This document shows, piece by piece, positions 27,501-35,843 of a DNA stretch of 64,000 bases. The notes under the pieces are model-generated. The model made no database searches, was not told where the DNA came from, and saw only the letters and a list, made by a program, of their open reading frames with translations. The number at the start of each line of letters is the position of its first letter. Within the stretch, counting starts at the first letter, position 1. Source of the stretch: Emticicia aquatilis (lineage in GTDB: Bacteria; Bacteroidota; Bacteroidia; Cytophagales; Spirosomataceae); NCBI RefSeq assembly GCF_014644295.1, contig NZ_BMKK01000011.1, positions 62,001 through 126,000 on the forward strand, given 5' to 3'. Position numbers and translations under genes: made by a program.

Positions 27501-27748
27501 GCTACTTCTTGAGTTATAAACCCAACATAGCTAAATACCAAGCGTGCATTGTTTGGAACACTAATGCGGAAATTTCCATCGGCATCTGTATTTGTGCCTT
27601 TTGTAGTACCTTTGATAGTTACTGCTACACCCGGTAAGCCTGAACCATCATCTCCAATTACTTTTCCAGTAATGGCTTTCTCTTGTGCTAACGCTTGGAA
27701 GGTTAAGGCAACACAAAAGAAGAGAAACAATCGTAGATTTTTCTTCAT
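24578..27748 (-). CDS. SusC/RagA family TonB-dependent receptor
   Basis: 1056 aa. Signal peptide ending ALAQ; CarboxypepD-reg domain (ITGKVIGDDGSGLPGVAVTI); TonB-box-like LGEVVVTTFGTAKK; plug with IRIRGFGSISSSNDPLYVVD and VLKDAASTALYGARAANGVV. A 22-strand barrel follows, ending LGVSFSL. It imports oligomers across the outer membrane with SusD, powered by TonB-ExbBD. It is the first gene of a two-gene operon with a TATATTTG box at 27790-27797. There is no anti-sigma FecR/sigma pair next to it. Confidence 0.94.
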   Translation of the reverse strand: MKKNLRLFLFFCVALTFQALAQEKAITGKVIGDDGSGLPGVAVTIKGTTKGTNTDADGNFRISVPNNARLVFSYVGFITQEVAVGNQTSLKVSLETSSETLGEVVVTTFGTAKKTSFTGSAATIGADKIGPRPITNIGQALAGVSAGVQTTVGSGQPGSAPAIRIRGFGSISSSNDPLYVVDGVPYSASIANLNNDDIETITVLKDAASTALYGARAANGVVMVTTKKGAKGKNNISVKFTKGFNSRGLQEYERVGAAEYYPLMWEANRNSFAYRATNPIALATASANASANLAGIIGTNTTTGATYNVFNVPIAQLVGVDGKLNPSATMIYSADDLNWEKPLVRQGVRDELNINFSGSSEKSDYFLSLSYLKDKGFLIRSDYDRYTARLNVNNQIKSWFKVGSNLSTTITKSNQADADGNTSFVNPFFFSRGMAPIYPVYAFDPANPGSFLTNEDGTKRYDIGNLSAFGLPNRPVFGGRHSLAETLLNQNYFRRNVLGGRGYADITFLKDFKFTTNLGIDLTNINTITYGNPIVGDAAPSGNASHTFENVTSYNLSQLLNYNKSLGSHSIGVLLGHENYNETDNRLRGSRSGQILDGNVELLNFTTTTNLDSRRRDRRVEGYFSRVNYDFNEKYFASFSARRDGSSKFYKDTRWGTFYSVSAAWRLDQEAFIKELTFISNLKLRSSYGQTGNDGDISRYAWQPLYTLGDNNATEAGILQSSLGNKELEWESSNAFDIALEFGLLKNRINGTIEYFDRRSSNLIFDVPLPLSAGIITQTRNIGTMFNKGVELELDIALVRNKDFSWNINLNATKLKNQITKMPDASKEIISGTKKLKEGSSIFDYWLREYKGINPETGVVEYRAINYVPANSRITETGDTLTNSVSNARFHYNGSSIPLISGAITNTFKYKGFSLSALAIYQLGGKTYDGAYASLMGAGYNNAKHVDIMNRWQKPGDITNVPRMDAGRTADFDAASDRWLIDASYLNVRTVTLAYAIPNRAAKKVFLENAQIYASAENFIILSRRKGMNVQQNFDGVTSNAFSPAKSIVLGVSFSL

Positions 27749-27789
27749 AAAGTTTAGTTTGTGATAGTTATATAAAAAAGAATAAGCTA

Positions 27790-27797
27790 CAAATATA
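27790..27797 (-). promoter_or_regulatory. -7 box for susCD
   Basis: TATATTTG on the minus strand, 42 bp upstream of the susC ATG. No TTTG is found at the expected -33 distance, which would fit activator dependence. Confidence 0.5.
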
Positions 27798-28004
27798 GTT
27801 GTAAAAAAGAATATTTTGGTATTGCAATAGTTACAATTGCAAGTATTTCTTTAAAAAAACTACAAAAACCGAAATAATGACTGCCAAAATGCCCAAAATT
27901 GCTACGAAGAGAATAAGATTTTTTTATGTTTTTTTGGAAATACTTTATAATCAAGCGTTTAGTAATGAGAAGTATCTAATAAAATCTTGCTTTTTTGATA
28001 TAAA

Positions 28005-28036
28005 AAAATCCACGAAAATTATTTCTCGTGGATTTT
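28005..28036 (-). terminator. Terminator after dapA
   Basis: AAAATCCACGA (28005-28015) pairs perfectly with TCGTGGATTTT (28026-28036), followed on the minus strand by a T run. Confidence 0.8.
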
Positions 28037-28059
28037 GTATGACTGTATTGATGTGCGTA

Positions 28060-28944
28060 TTACTTCCAAAAGCCTTCAGCAATCATGGCTTTTTCGAGTT
28101 TCGCTCCTAATTCGTCAGATGCTTTTACCAATGGTAAACGTACTTCCGAACTACAAATTCCTTTTATTTCGCAACATTTTTTGATACCAACAGGGTTAGA
28201 CTCTACGTATAGTAGCGTATCAAAATCAACGAATCTTTGTTGAATTTCGGCTGCTTTCTCGAAGTCTCCTTTCAAAGCTGCCCAAGTGAGTTCGCCAAAT
28301 TCTTTCGGAAACGCATTGGCTATCACCGAAATAACCCCACTAAAGCCCATGCTAATTGAAGTCGTTACGAGGTTATCATCACCCGAAAGTAATAAGAAAT
28401 CTTCAGGGCAGCGTTTCGTTAGCTCAATAGCATTTTCGATACTACTTGCATCTTTAATACCAATAATGTTTGGGTGTTTGGCCAATTCTAAAACCGTTGG
28501 AATTTGAATGTGCGTAACCGTACGGCCAGGTACGTTATATAACAAAACTGGCACAGGCGAAGCATCAGCAATAGCTGTGAAGTGAGCAATCAAACCCGCT
28601 TGTGATGGTTTATTGTAGTACGGACAAACCGATAAAATAGCCGAAACTCCACTCAAATCAGTGTTTTTGATGGTTTCGAGTACTACTTTTGTATTATTTC
28701 CACCCAAGCCATATACGATTGGGAGATTCTTTGGATTATTTTCTTTCGCAAATTTCAGTAAATCTGCCTTTTCTTGAGCAGTTGTGGTTGAGGTTTCGCC
28801 CGTTGTACCTTGCACAACGAAGTAATCTACGCCTCCTTCGCTCGTAGTTTCGAGCAAACGACGCAAACCATCGTAATCAATTTCGTGGTTTTGGTCAAAT
28901 GGTGTAATCAGAGCGACACCTACGCCCATCAATGGATGTTCCAT
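28060..28944 (-). CDS. dapA: 4-hydroxy-tetrahydrodipicolinate synthase
   Basis: 294 aa TIM-barrel class I aldolase. Motifs: GVGVALITPFDQN, the threonine pair in VQGTTGETST, the catalytic tyrosine in VCPYYNKPSQ and the Schiff-base lysine in IIGIKDASS. It condenses pyruvate with aspartate semialdehyde in lysine/diaminopimelate synthesis. Length and all key residues are normal. It is monocistronic with its own terminator. The wider family includes NanA and KDG aldolase, but the GTTGE and YYNKP motifs favour DapA. Confidence 0.92.
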   Translation of the reverse strand: MEHPLMGVGVALITPFDQNHEIDYDGLRRLLETTSEGGVDYFVVQGTTGETSTTTAQEKADLLKFAKENNPKNLPIVYGLGGNNTKVVLETIKNTDLSGVSAILSVCPYYNKPSQAGLIAHFTAIADASPVPVLLYNVPGRTVTHIQIPTVLELAKHPNIIGIKDASSIENAIELTKRCPEDFLLLSGDDNLVTTSISMGFSGVISVIANAFPKEFGELTWAALKGDFEKAAEIQQRFVDFDTLLYVESNPVGIKKCCEIKGICSSEVRLPLVKASDELGAKLEKAMIAEGFWK

Positions 28945-29068
28945 TATTTTAATGTTAAATTTTCGTGCTGTAAAATTCGGTAGAAAATTGTATTTAAGAA
29001 AGATTATCGCCCGAAAAGTTTAAGTAAAATATGATTTTATTCCTACTGTAATATTTTGTGGGTAGAAT

Positions 29069-29134
29069 AAATGTGGCGACCGTCGCTCGGCACACCTGTA
29101 AAGATTTAGATAGATTCTGAGGTATGCCACATTT
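29069..29134. repeat. REP-like palindromic element
   Basis: Perfect 9-bp terminal inverted repeats AAATGTGGC (29069-29077) and GCCACATTT (29126-29134). A nested pair GGCACACCT (29089-29097)/AGGTATGCC (29120-29128) has one mismatch. It contains GCGACCGTCGCTCGG (29076-29090), whose reverse complement recurs at 55067-55081. It lies between dapA and the hydrolase gene. Confidence 0.6.
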
Positions 29135-29229
29135 GGGCGTTCGTCATAATATTATTCTATTTTCCAAAATACTTCATGATTTCTTCTGATAATCAATCAC
29201 AATAATCATAAAAATCAAAATTCAGACAT

Positions 29230-30504
29230 TTAAAGCATCGACTGATAAACCAAAATTCTGAATTTACGTACGATTTCGGAATAATGAGCATACGGATGTA
29301 CATTTGTAAAGACCAACATGATGGTTTCTTCTTTTGGGTCGATGGTGTATTCTGAGCAGTACATTCCACCCCAAGTAAGCGAACCAGCTGTGGCGTTATC
29401 ACCGTAGTGCGACTCGGGCGTGATGATTTGCAGCCCCAAACCAAATTTATCTTGTCTGTCCCATACAAAACTTTCACCAATTTGATTTCTGCCCATGATT
29501 TCTACCGTTGAGCGAGCCAAAAGTCTTTTACCGTTAAACTCGCCTTTATTGAGAATAAATTGGCAGATTTTGGCATAATCTTCAATCGTGCTAAGCAAAC
29601 CTGCTCCACCGGAAAAATAGCTTCTTTCGCCAGAAATGGCATATTTTCGGTAAGTTTCGTTGGCATGAAGGCTTAGTTTATCAGTTACGTTTCCTTTAGA
29701 GTAAAGTTCTACTAAACGAGAAGCTTTGGCATCGGGCAAATAGAAATGCGTGTCGTTCATGCCGAGTGGGTCAAGCACTTTTTTGCGTAGATATTCATCA
29801 AACGACATTCCCGAAAGTACCTCAATCAGTCGGCCGAGTACATCCGTATTTAGTCCGTAAACGAATTGCGTACCGGGGTCGGCAATGAGTGGACGAGCCG
29901 CAATTTTATCAACTACATCTTTCAAAATATCTTTTTCGGTCGAACAGAAAAAAGGTACTTTGAATTCGGGTAAATCTTGCAAAGCGTGTTCGTACGGAAT
30001 CCCTGCCGAATGACTCATTAATTGGCGAATTGTGATTTCAGATTTGGCTGGGCGAGTGATATATTTACTTCTATCCTTTTCGTCATAACTTACCAAAACT
30101 CGTGGATTTTTGAAGGCAGGAATGTATTTCGAGATGGGTTCATCGAGAAAGAATTTTCCTTCTTCAAAAAGCATTAAAAGTCCGACCGTAGTAATCAGTT
30201 TTGATTGTGAGGCAATTCTGAAAATATCATCTTTTTTGAGCGGAGTTTTTGTTTCAAGATTGCTATATCCAAAAGCTTTATAATGAACAATTTCCCCCTT
30301 TTTTGCTACGAGCGTAACAATATTTGGGGCAATTCCTTTATCAATTACTTCTTGAAAATGAGCATCTAAACGCTTCAAACGTTCGCTCGAAAATCCAACT
30401 TCTTCGGGCGTTTTAGCTACCGTAAGCGACTGCGGAACTTGGGCTTTTATTCTCGTAATGAGAAACAGAAATAGGAAAGAAAGGAGAATAGATAGGTTTT
30501 TCAT
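29230..30504 (-). CDS. Serine hydrolase, class C beta-lactamase fold
   Basis: 424 aa with signal peptide (ITRIKAQ). The active-site serine and lysine are in RIASQSKLITT (SxxK), the tyrosine in FVYGLNTDVLG (YxN-type), and a third motif lies near TAGSLTWGGMY. Members are esterases, D-amino-peptide hydrolases or beta-lactamase-like enzymes in the periplasm. The class cannot be told from sequence alone, and a true cephalosporinase is not implied. It lies downstream of the NTF2-like gene on the same strand, but a strong terminator separates them. Confidence 0.87.
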   Translation of the reverse strand: MKNLSILLSFLFLFLITRIKAQVPQSLTVAKTPEEVGFSSERLKRLDAHFQEVIDKGIAPNIVTLVAKKGEIVHYKAFGYSNLETKTPLKKDDIFRIASQSKLITTVGLLMLFEEGKFFLDEPISKYIPAFKNPRVLVSYDEKDRSKYITRPAKSEITIRQLMSHSAGIPYEHALQDLPEFKVPFFCSTEKDILKDVVDKIAARPLIADPGTQFVYGLNTDVLGRLIEVLSGMSFDEYLRKKVLDPLGMNDTHFYLPDAKASRLVELYSKGNVTDKLSLHANETYRKYAISGERSYFSGGAGLLSTIEDYAKICQFILNKGEFNGKRLLARSTVEIMGRNQIGESFVWDRQDKFGLGLQIITPESHYGDNATAGSLTWGGMYCSEYTIDPKEETIMLVFTNVHPYAHYSEIVRKFRILVYQSML

Positions 30505-30547
30505 TGAGGAGTTTCGTTCGGGTTTTTGTTTCTACAAATATACAAAA

Positions 30548-30577
30548 AAAGTTGCCTGTGCGAACACAAGCAACTTT
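30548..30577 (-). terminator. Terminator after the NTF2-like gene
   Basis: AAAGTTGC (30548-30555) pairs with GCAACTTT (30570-30577), with inner TGT/ACA pairing and a T7 run beyond on the minus strand. Confidence 0.85.
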
Positions 30578-30616
30578 ATGAAATGGACAAGTCGGGAGGG
30601 GAGACTTGTGTTATGT

Positions 30617-31051
30617 TTAATTTACGAGTTTCAACGACTGCCAAGTATTTAACTGCCAGCCCTTTTTACCATTTTTGTTATAGACAACTGTGTAACGTAA
30701 TGGTAGAATAGTTGGTTTTCCGCTGGCAGTACCTTGAGTAATAGTTACTTTTCCGTTTACTACTGCAGTTTTGCCGTAATCACGTACGATAATTTCTTCT
30801 ACATCAATTTTATCATACACACTTTTACCATCTCTGATTGATTGAATGTATGCTTGCTTATTATCTTGTTTTCCGCTTGAATGCGTGTAAACCAAATCAT
30901 CGGCAAAGACTTTTTCGAGAAAATCAAAATCCTTTGAAACTTGAGCGGCAAAGCGTTTGCGTTCGAGTGCTTCAACATCAGCTTTGGTGTTTTGGGCCAA
31001 AGCTGTTTGCCCAATTATGAGCGATAAAGCTAAAATTAGTATTTTTTTCAT
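30617..31051 (-). CDS. Exported NTF2-like (SnoaL/DUF4440) protein
   Basis: 144 aa. A signal peptide ends GQTALAQ. The NTF2-like alpha+beta cone fold is recognisable from VEALERKRFAAQVSKDFDFL, DDLVYTHSSG, AVVNGKVTI and the C-terminal GWQLNTWQSLKL. The family is functionally broad and no catalytic assignment is possible. It follows the ExuT-like transporter by 37 bp on the same strand, so it may be the last gene of the uxaC-exuT operon. Confidence 0.8.
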   Translation of the reverse strand: MKKILILALSLIIGQTALAQNTKADVEALERKRFAAQVSKDFDFLEKVFADDLVYTHSSGKQDNKQAYIQSIRDGKSVYDKIDVEEIIVRDYGKTAVVNGKVTITQGTASGKPTILPLRYTVVYNKNGKKGWQLNTWQSLKLVN

Positions 31052-31088
31052 TTTGTAAATGCTTTTAAAACTGTACCTATTTGACTAA

Positions 31089-32381
31089 TTAAATATCAAC
31101 TTTATTCATGCGTGGTACTAAAAAGTGCATAATGAGCCATGCCAATAAATATGCTCCCGCACAAATTGCAAACATGATATAATAGGCCGTTTCGATTTGA
31201 TTGATACTACGGTAGTAAACAAACATATTTTTTTGAACAGCCCAAGTGAGCAAAATACCTCCTAAACCACCAGCCATTCCGCCGATGCCAACAACCGAAC
31301 CCGTTGCTTTTTTAGGGAACATATCAGATACTGTTGTGAAAATATTAGCACTCCATGCTTGGTGAGCCGAAGCTGCAATACCAATCACAAAAACCGCCAA
31401 CCACATATTTACTTGACCAGCCAGTTGCGAAAATATAACAGGAAGCACAAATAAGGCGAAAATGAACATCGAAGTTTTGCGAGCCTTGAAAACAGGCATT
31501 CCACGGTTGATAAATGCCAACGGCAAATAACCGCCACCGATACTACCAACGGTAGAAATAATATAAACCACCGCCACAGGAACTGAAATTTCGATGAGCG
31601 AAAGTTTGTATTGGCTTTGCAAGAAGTCAGGCAACCAGAAAAGATAAAACCACCAAACAGGGTCGGTCAAGAATTTACCCAAAGCAAAAGCCCAAGTTTG
31701 GCGGAAGCCCAAAAGTTTCACCCAAGGCACTTTTTCTTCGTTTTTGATATTTTCTTCTTCCTCTTTATCAGAGTGAATGTAATCATATTCTGCTTTTGTA
31801 AGTTTCTTAGAATCTTTCGGTGAAGTATAGTAAATCTGCCACAAAACCAACCAAATAAAACCAATGATACCTGTAATAATAAATGCCCACTGCCAACCCC
31901 AAACCACAGCAATTGCAGGAACGGTCAGCGGTGCTACGATTGCCCCAATGTTTGTTCCCGAATTGAAAATACCAGTGGCCAATGCACGCTCTTTTTTAGG
32001 AAACCATTCGGCCGTAGATTTGATAGCCGCAGGAAAATTACCCGCTTCGGTAAGACCCAAACCCGCACGAGCAATCATAAACCCAAATGCCGAGTTTGCC
32101 AATGCGTGTCCGACTGCCGCCAAGCTCCAAAGTCCTGTTGCCCAAGCGTAGCCTTTTTTAGTTCCGAGTTTATCAACGATACTACCCGCAATGAGCATAC
32201 CGAATGAATAAAAGATTTTGAAGGTAATTTCGATGTTAGCGTAGTCGCCATCATCCCATTTGAGTTCTGTTGATAAAACAGATTTTAGTAAGCTAATTAC
32301 TTGTCGGTCAAGGTAATTAACCGTTGTTGCAAAAAAGACCAATGCACAGATGGTCCAGCGGTACTTTCCGATTTTTTCCAT
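31089..32381 (-). CDS. MFS transporter, ExuT/anion:cation symporter type (hexuronate uptake)
   Basis: 430 aa, 12 TM helices. The N-terminal YRWTICALVFFATTVNYLDR and GLGLTEAGNFPAAIKSTAEW are typical of the ExuT/anion:cation symporter branch of the MFS. It sits 127 bp downstream of uxaC on the same strand, so import of galacturonate or glucuronate is the best inference. The spacer contains a long imperfect inverted repeat that may modulate read-through. A tartrate or other sugar-acid substrate is possible. Confidence 0.87.
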   Translation of the reverse strand: MEKIGKYRWTICALVFFATTVNYLDRQVISLLKSVLSTELKWDDGDYANIEITFKIFYSFGMLIAGSIVDKLGTKKGYAWATGLWSLAAVGHALANSAFGFMIARAGLGLTEAGNFPAAIKSTAEWFPKKERALATGIFNSGTNIGAIVAPLTVPAIAVVWGWQWAFIITGIIGFIWLVLWQIYYTSPKDSKKLTKAEYDYIHSDKEEEENIKNEEKVPWVKLLGFRQTWAFALGKFLTDPVWWFYLFWLPDFLQSQYKLSLIEISVPVAVVYIISTVGSIGGGYLPLAFINRGMPVFKARKTSMFIFALFVLPVIFSQLAGQVNMWLAVFVIGIAASAHQAWSANIFTTVSDMFPKKATGSVVGIGGMAGGLGGILLTWAVQKNMFVYYRSINQIETAYYIMFAICAGAYLLAWLIMHFLVPRMNKVDI

Positions 32382-32406
32382 ATATTTTTTAGGGTTGAAT
32401 GTTTTT

Positions 32407-32504
32407 GGCTGTTAGCAATTAGCGATTAGCTTTTAGCCTTAAAACGTAACTTGAAAATGTTCAATTCTTTAGCTAAAAGCTAAATGCTAATCGCCAAATA
32501 GCCA
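32407..32504. repeat. Imperfect inverted repeat of reiterated TTAGC words
   Basis: Left arm with GCGATTAGC and right arm with GCTAATCGC are complementary over 9 bp, within longer arms built from TTAGC/GCTAA words and bounded by GGCT/AGCC. It separates uxaC from the transporter gene. Confidence 0.6.
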
Positions 32505-32508
32505 GTGT

Positions 32509-33909
32509 TCAAAATCCAAAATAATCTTTTGCGTTGTTGTAGCAAATATTTTGTACGATTTGACCAGTCCATTTAATATCGTTCGGAATTTCACCATTTT
32601 CGATGTCATTTCCAAGAATGTTACACAAAATACGGCGGAAATACTCGTGACGAGGGAATGATAAGAAACTTCTCGAATCAGTCAACATTCCGATGAAACG
32701 ACTTAGCAAGCCCATATTTGAAAGAGCATTGATTTGTTTTTCCATGCCATCTTTTTGGTCGAGGAACCACCAGCCCGAGCCAAACTGTACTTTTCCTGCA
32801 ATCGAACCATCGTTGAAATTACCAATCATGGTAGCGATGATTTCGTTATCGGCTGGATTTAAGTTGTAAATAATGGTTTTAGCCAGTTGGTTATATTCGT
32901 CTAATCGACCTAAGAATTTAGAAAGAGCAATGGCTTGCGAATAATCTCCGATAGAATCCCAGCCTGTATCAGGCCCCAAAACTCTCAATGCACGGGTATT
33001 ATTATTGCGTAAAGCTCCTAAGTGGAATTGCTGTGTCCAGCCCAATTCGTGGTACATTACACCCAAAGCATGCAAAATAGCCGATTTGAAAATCAAGGCT
33101 TCTTCCGAACTAAGGTTTTTACCCGAAATCGCTTTTTGAAATGCAGCATTGGCTTGCTCAGGCGTGAAATCAGCGGCGTAGATTTGCTCCAGACCGTGGT
33201 CGCAGAGTTGGCAACCGTTGCTGGCGAAGAAATCGGCACGTGTACGGAGGGCTTTTAATAAATCTTCGTAAGTGTTGATTTCAAAATTAACGATTGTACC
33301 CAATTTCTGTACGTAAGTAGCAAAGTTCGGATTTTCAATCAAGATAAATTTATCAGGACGAAACGCTGGTAACATCTTGATTTTTGCCGAAGCATCTTTG
33401 TGGTAAGCTTGGTGATATTCGAGCGTATCGAGTGGGTCGTCGGTTGTACAAACCACCTCAACGTTCATCTTACCCAATAAATTTCTTACTGAATATTCGG
33501 GCGATTGAATCTTTGCCGTACAATCATCATAAATTTTTTGTGAAGTGGCAGGGCTTAAAACTTCATGAATACCAAAATAACGTTGAAGCTCTAAGTGTGT
33601 CCAGTGATACAACGGATTTCTTAAAGTATAAGGCACAGTTTCTGCCCATTTTTCAAACTTTTCGTAATCGGTAGCATCGCCCGTACAGAATTTTTCGTTG
33701 ATGCCGTTGGTTCGCATGGCTCTCCATTTGTAGTGGTCGCCATAGAGCCAAACTTGTGTGATATTCCCAAACACTTTGTCACCCAAAATTTGGTCAGGCG
33801 GCAAGTGATTGTGGTAATCAATGATAGGCATATCTTTCGCATACTCGTGGTAGAGGGTGCGTGCGGTCTTGGTTTGTAACAGAAAATCTTCGTCTAAAAA
33901 CGTCTTCAT
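32509..33909 (-). CDS. uxaC: Glucuronate/galacturonate isomerase
   Basis: 466 aa. The amidohydrolase-related isomerase shows the metal-site PIIDYHNHLPP near residue 30, TTDDPLDTLEYH, and the C-terminal LTDSRSFLSFPRHEYFRR. It converts D-galacturonate to tagaturonate and D-glucuronate to fructuronate in the cytoplasm, the first step after pectin-derived uronates enter. Length is normal. It heads a minus-strand operon with the ExuT-like transporter and links the extracellular pectin enzymes in this window to central metabolism. Confidence 0.95.
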   Translation of the reverse strand: MKTFLDEDFLLQTKTARTLYHEYAKDMPIIDYHNHLPPDQILGDKVFGNITQVWLYGDHYKWRAMRTNGINEKFCTGDATDYEKFEKWAETVPYTLRNPLYHWTHLELQRYFGIHEVLSPATSQKIYDDCTAKIQSPEYSVRNLLGKMNVEVVCTTDDPLDTLEYHQAYHKDASAKIKMLPAFRPDKFILIENPNFATYVQKLGTIVNFEINTYEDLLKALRTRADFFASNGCQLCDHGLEQIYAADFTPEQANAAFQKAISGKNLSSEEALIFKSAILHALGVMYHELGWTQQFHLGALRNNNTRALRVLGPDTGWDSIGDYSQAIALSKFLGRLDEYNQLAKTIIYNLNPADNEIIATMIGNFNDGSIAGKVQFGSGWWFLDQKDGMEKQINALSNMGLLSRFIGMLTDSRSFLSFPRHEYFRRILCNILGNDIENGEIPNDIKWTGQIVQNICYNNAKDYFGF

Positions 33910-33941
33910 TCTTTATTTAAAAATACATTGATTTCAATTAA

Positions 33942-33949
33942 CAAAACTA
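33942..33949 (-). promoter_or_regulatory. -7 box for uxaC
   Basis: TAGTTTTG on the minus strand, about 33 bp before the uxaC ATG. The expected -33 zone is occupied by reiterated AAAATAAAC (TTATTTTGTTTA at 33956-33967 on the plus strand), a 12-mer repeated upstream of GH44. Confidence 0.45.
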
Positions 33950-34153
33950 TTGAGTTTATTTTGTTTATTTTGCTATAATATTTCTTTTTTTAATACTATT
34001 TTGATAAAGAAAATTATCAACTGTAATTTTTTTATTATTTCTTGTTGATTGTGTAATTAAATACGGAATTGACTACGGAGTTATTAAGATTGCTTCTTTC
34101 ACTGCTCAAAAAACTCATAAAAGTGGGAAATAGTCATTTCAAAATACTAAACT

Positions 34154-35776
34154 ATGAAAAAGTTACTCATATTTCTACTCATTGTATCGAATTCTGTAAT
34201 TGCACAAACAATTATTAGCTTCAAGTCGAATAAAATTCAAGTGGATAGAAAGAAACAAGAATTTGGTGAAATTGAACAAAAGGGTGATGATTTTATTGGA
34301 AAAACTATTCTTCAATTAGACGATGAAAAAATCAATTTATCGTTTACAAAAAGTCCGATAAAAAACTATAAAAACGTTATTTATACACAAGGAGAAGCAT
34401 TAAGCGAAGTTGAAATATTTGTAGATTGCTCACAAACAACTAAGTATTTTATGGCCACAATCAATAAGCAGTTTTATAGCTTATTGATGCTGGAGAATGA
34501 CAATTTGAGTCGGCTCGAAAGAGTAAAAAATGACGTTTCGGTTTACAAGAAAAGCACATTTATTGAAGAGCAAATCAAAGAACAAATAGATGTAGATTTG
34601 CCCTCAAAGCAAGATTTGACAAATCTTAGAACAAACAATGTAAGTGGCTGCGTTGAGTTTCCGATTGCTTTCATCGTAGATTTTGCTCAATACCAAAGGT
34701 ATGAGGGTGTAGAAAATGGCAGAGCCAAATTGGAAGCTGATAATCTACTGAAAATAGCCGCCGTACAAGAACTTTTTGCACCTTATGCGTTTAATGCCAG
34801 AATAAATTTTAAGGTTATCGGACAAATGGTTTTTGATAAACCAGGAATGTCGCCTTGGCCAGAAGATGATAAGAAAATTAATTTAGGGCAACTGATAAAT
34901 TATGCTGCAACCGCTATAAAAAAACCTTTAGCGTGGCAAAATAGTAAGTTACTCATTACGATGATTATAACAGGTGTGGACTACGAATCGCCTAATATTT
35001 ATGGTAGAGGGGGAAGCAACCCGAAAGAATCTGATTTAGGGCAAGCAATCGTGAAAGGTTTTCTGGATAATGAAAGGCTAACATGGGTTATGGCTCATGA
35101 ATTGGGTCATGTCTTTGGTGCATCGCACGATGATGGCTCTATAATGGCTCCGCTTTATGAGGGGCGTGGATATAATTTTAGTTTAAAGAGTAAGGCTGAA
35201 ATCAATGCCGTATTGAATAATTTGGATACGAATAAATGGTTGAATATATGTCCAGAAATATTGTTGAATTGGGATACTAAAAGTGATAGTTTGGTGTTTT
35301 TTTGTCAGACAAGCCATGATAAAATAGGCGATTTTTTTACACTTGAATACAGCGAAGACAAAACCCAAAATTGGACTAAGATAATAGAAATTAAATCAAG
35401 TGAGAAATTCAAGTACCAATTTATCATACCCCCAAAAAAAGAATATATTGCGGGATTGTATTTCAGAGTTCGACAAAGCGGAATAAATAATATTATTTCA
35501 GAGGCTGCTTATATTTTACTAACACCAACAGAAGATAATAAAACTACGACAATACCAGTTGTTTTTTTAGATAATAAAAATAATAAGTTGATAATTAGGT
35601 CTTTACAAATAGAGGAGGTGAAAGTATACGATATTTATGGAAGACAATTATTATACGAAAATAGTATAAATCATGAACACAGCATTGACCTAAGTATGTT
35701 TTCTACTGGGATTTATATCGTCATATTAGAAGGAAAATCGGTGTTTACTTACAAGGTTTTCAAAGGATGGTATTAA
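34154..35776 (+). CDS. Secreted metzincin zinc metalloprotease with T9SS sorting domain
   Basis: 540 aa. A signal peptide ends SVIAQ, followed by a prodomain-like region to about 165. The catalytic domain contains the zinc motif MAHELGHVFGASHD (HExxHxxGxxHD) and the Met-turn GSIMAP shortly after, as in reprolysin/M12- and M43-type metzincins. A beta-sandwich-like part (LEYSEDKTQNWTKI) follows. The C-terminal region (EEVKVYDIYGRQLL and FSTGIYIVILEG) is a type A T9SS sorting domain. It is likely secreted or surface-attached. It is followed 67 bp later by an unknown secreted protein. Confidence 0.88.
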   Translation: MKKLLIFLLIVSNSVIAQTIISFKSNKIQVDRKKQEFGEIEQKGDDFIGKTILQLDDEKINLSFTKSPIKNYKNVIYTQGEALSEVEIFVDCSQTTKYFMATINKQFYSLLMLENDNLSRLERVKNDVSVYKKSTFIEEQIKEQIDVDLPSKQDLTNLRTNNVSGCVEFPIAFIVDFAQYQRYEGVENGRAKLEADNLLKIAAVQELFAPYAFNARINFKVIGQMVFDKPGMSPWPEDDKKINLGQLINYAATAIKKPLAWQNSKLLITMIITGVDYESPNIYGRGGSNPKESDLGQAIVKGFLDNERLTWVMAHELGHVFGASHDDGSIMAPLYEGRGYNFSLKSKAEINAVLNNLDTNKWLNICPEILLNWDTKSDSLVFFCQTSHDKIGDFFTLEYSEDKTQNWTKIIEIKSSEKFKYQFIIPPKKEYIAGLYFRVRQSGINNIISEAAYILLTPTEDNKTTTIPVVFLDNKNNKLIIRSLQIEEVKVYDIYGRQLLYENSINHEHSIDLSMFSTGIYIVILEGKSVFTYKVFKGWY

Positions 35777-35843
35777 AAATATTTATTAAAAGTGATTAAA
35801 CGGCTCAGTTTTTGTCACAACACACATAGCTAATTCCAAAAAT

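Larger units (their letters stand above)
27749..28059. other. Intergenic region susC-dapA (311 bp)
   Basis: Holds the susC promoter box (27790-27797) and the terminator downstream of dapA (28005-28036). A TTGCAA/TTGTAAC-type repeated patch is near 27820-27845. The rest is AT-rich with no gene seen. Confidence 0.6.

Noticed and set aside
29193-29480. 95-aa frame antisense-shifted to the beta-lactamase-fold gene
   Set aside because: Overlaps the C-terminus of the hydrolase in another frame; no domain.
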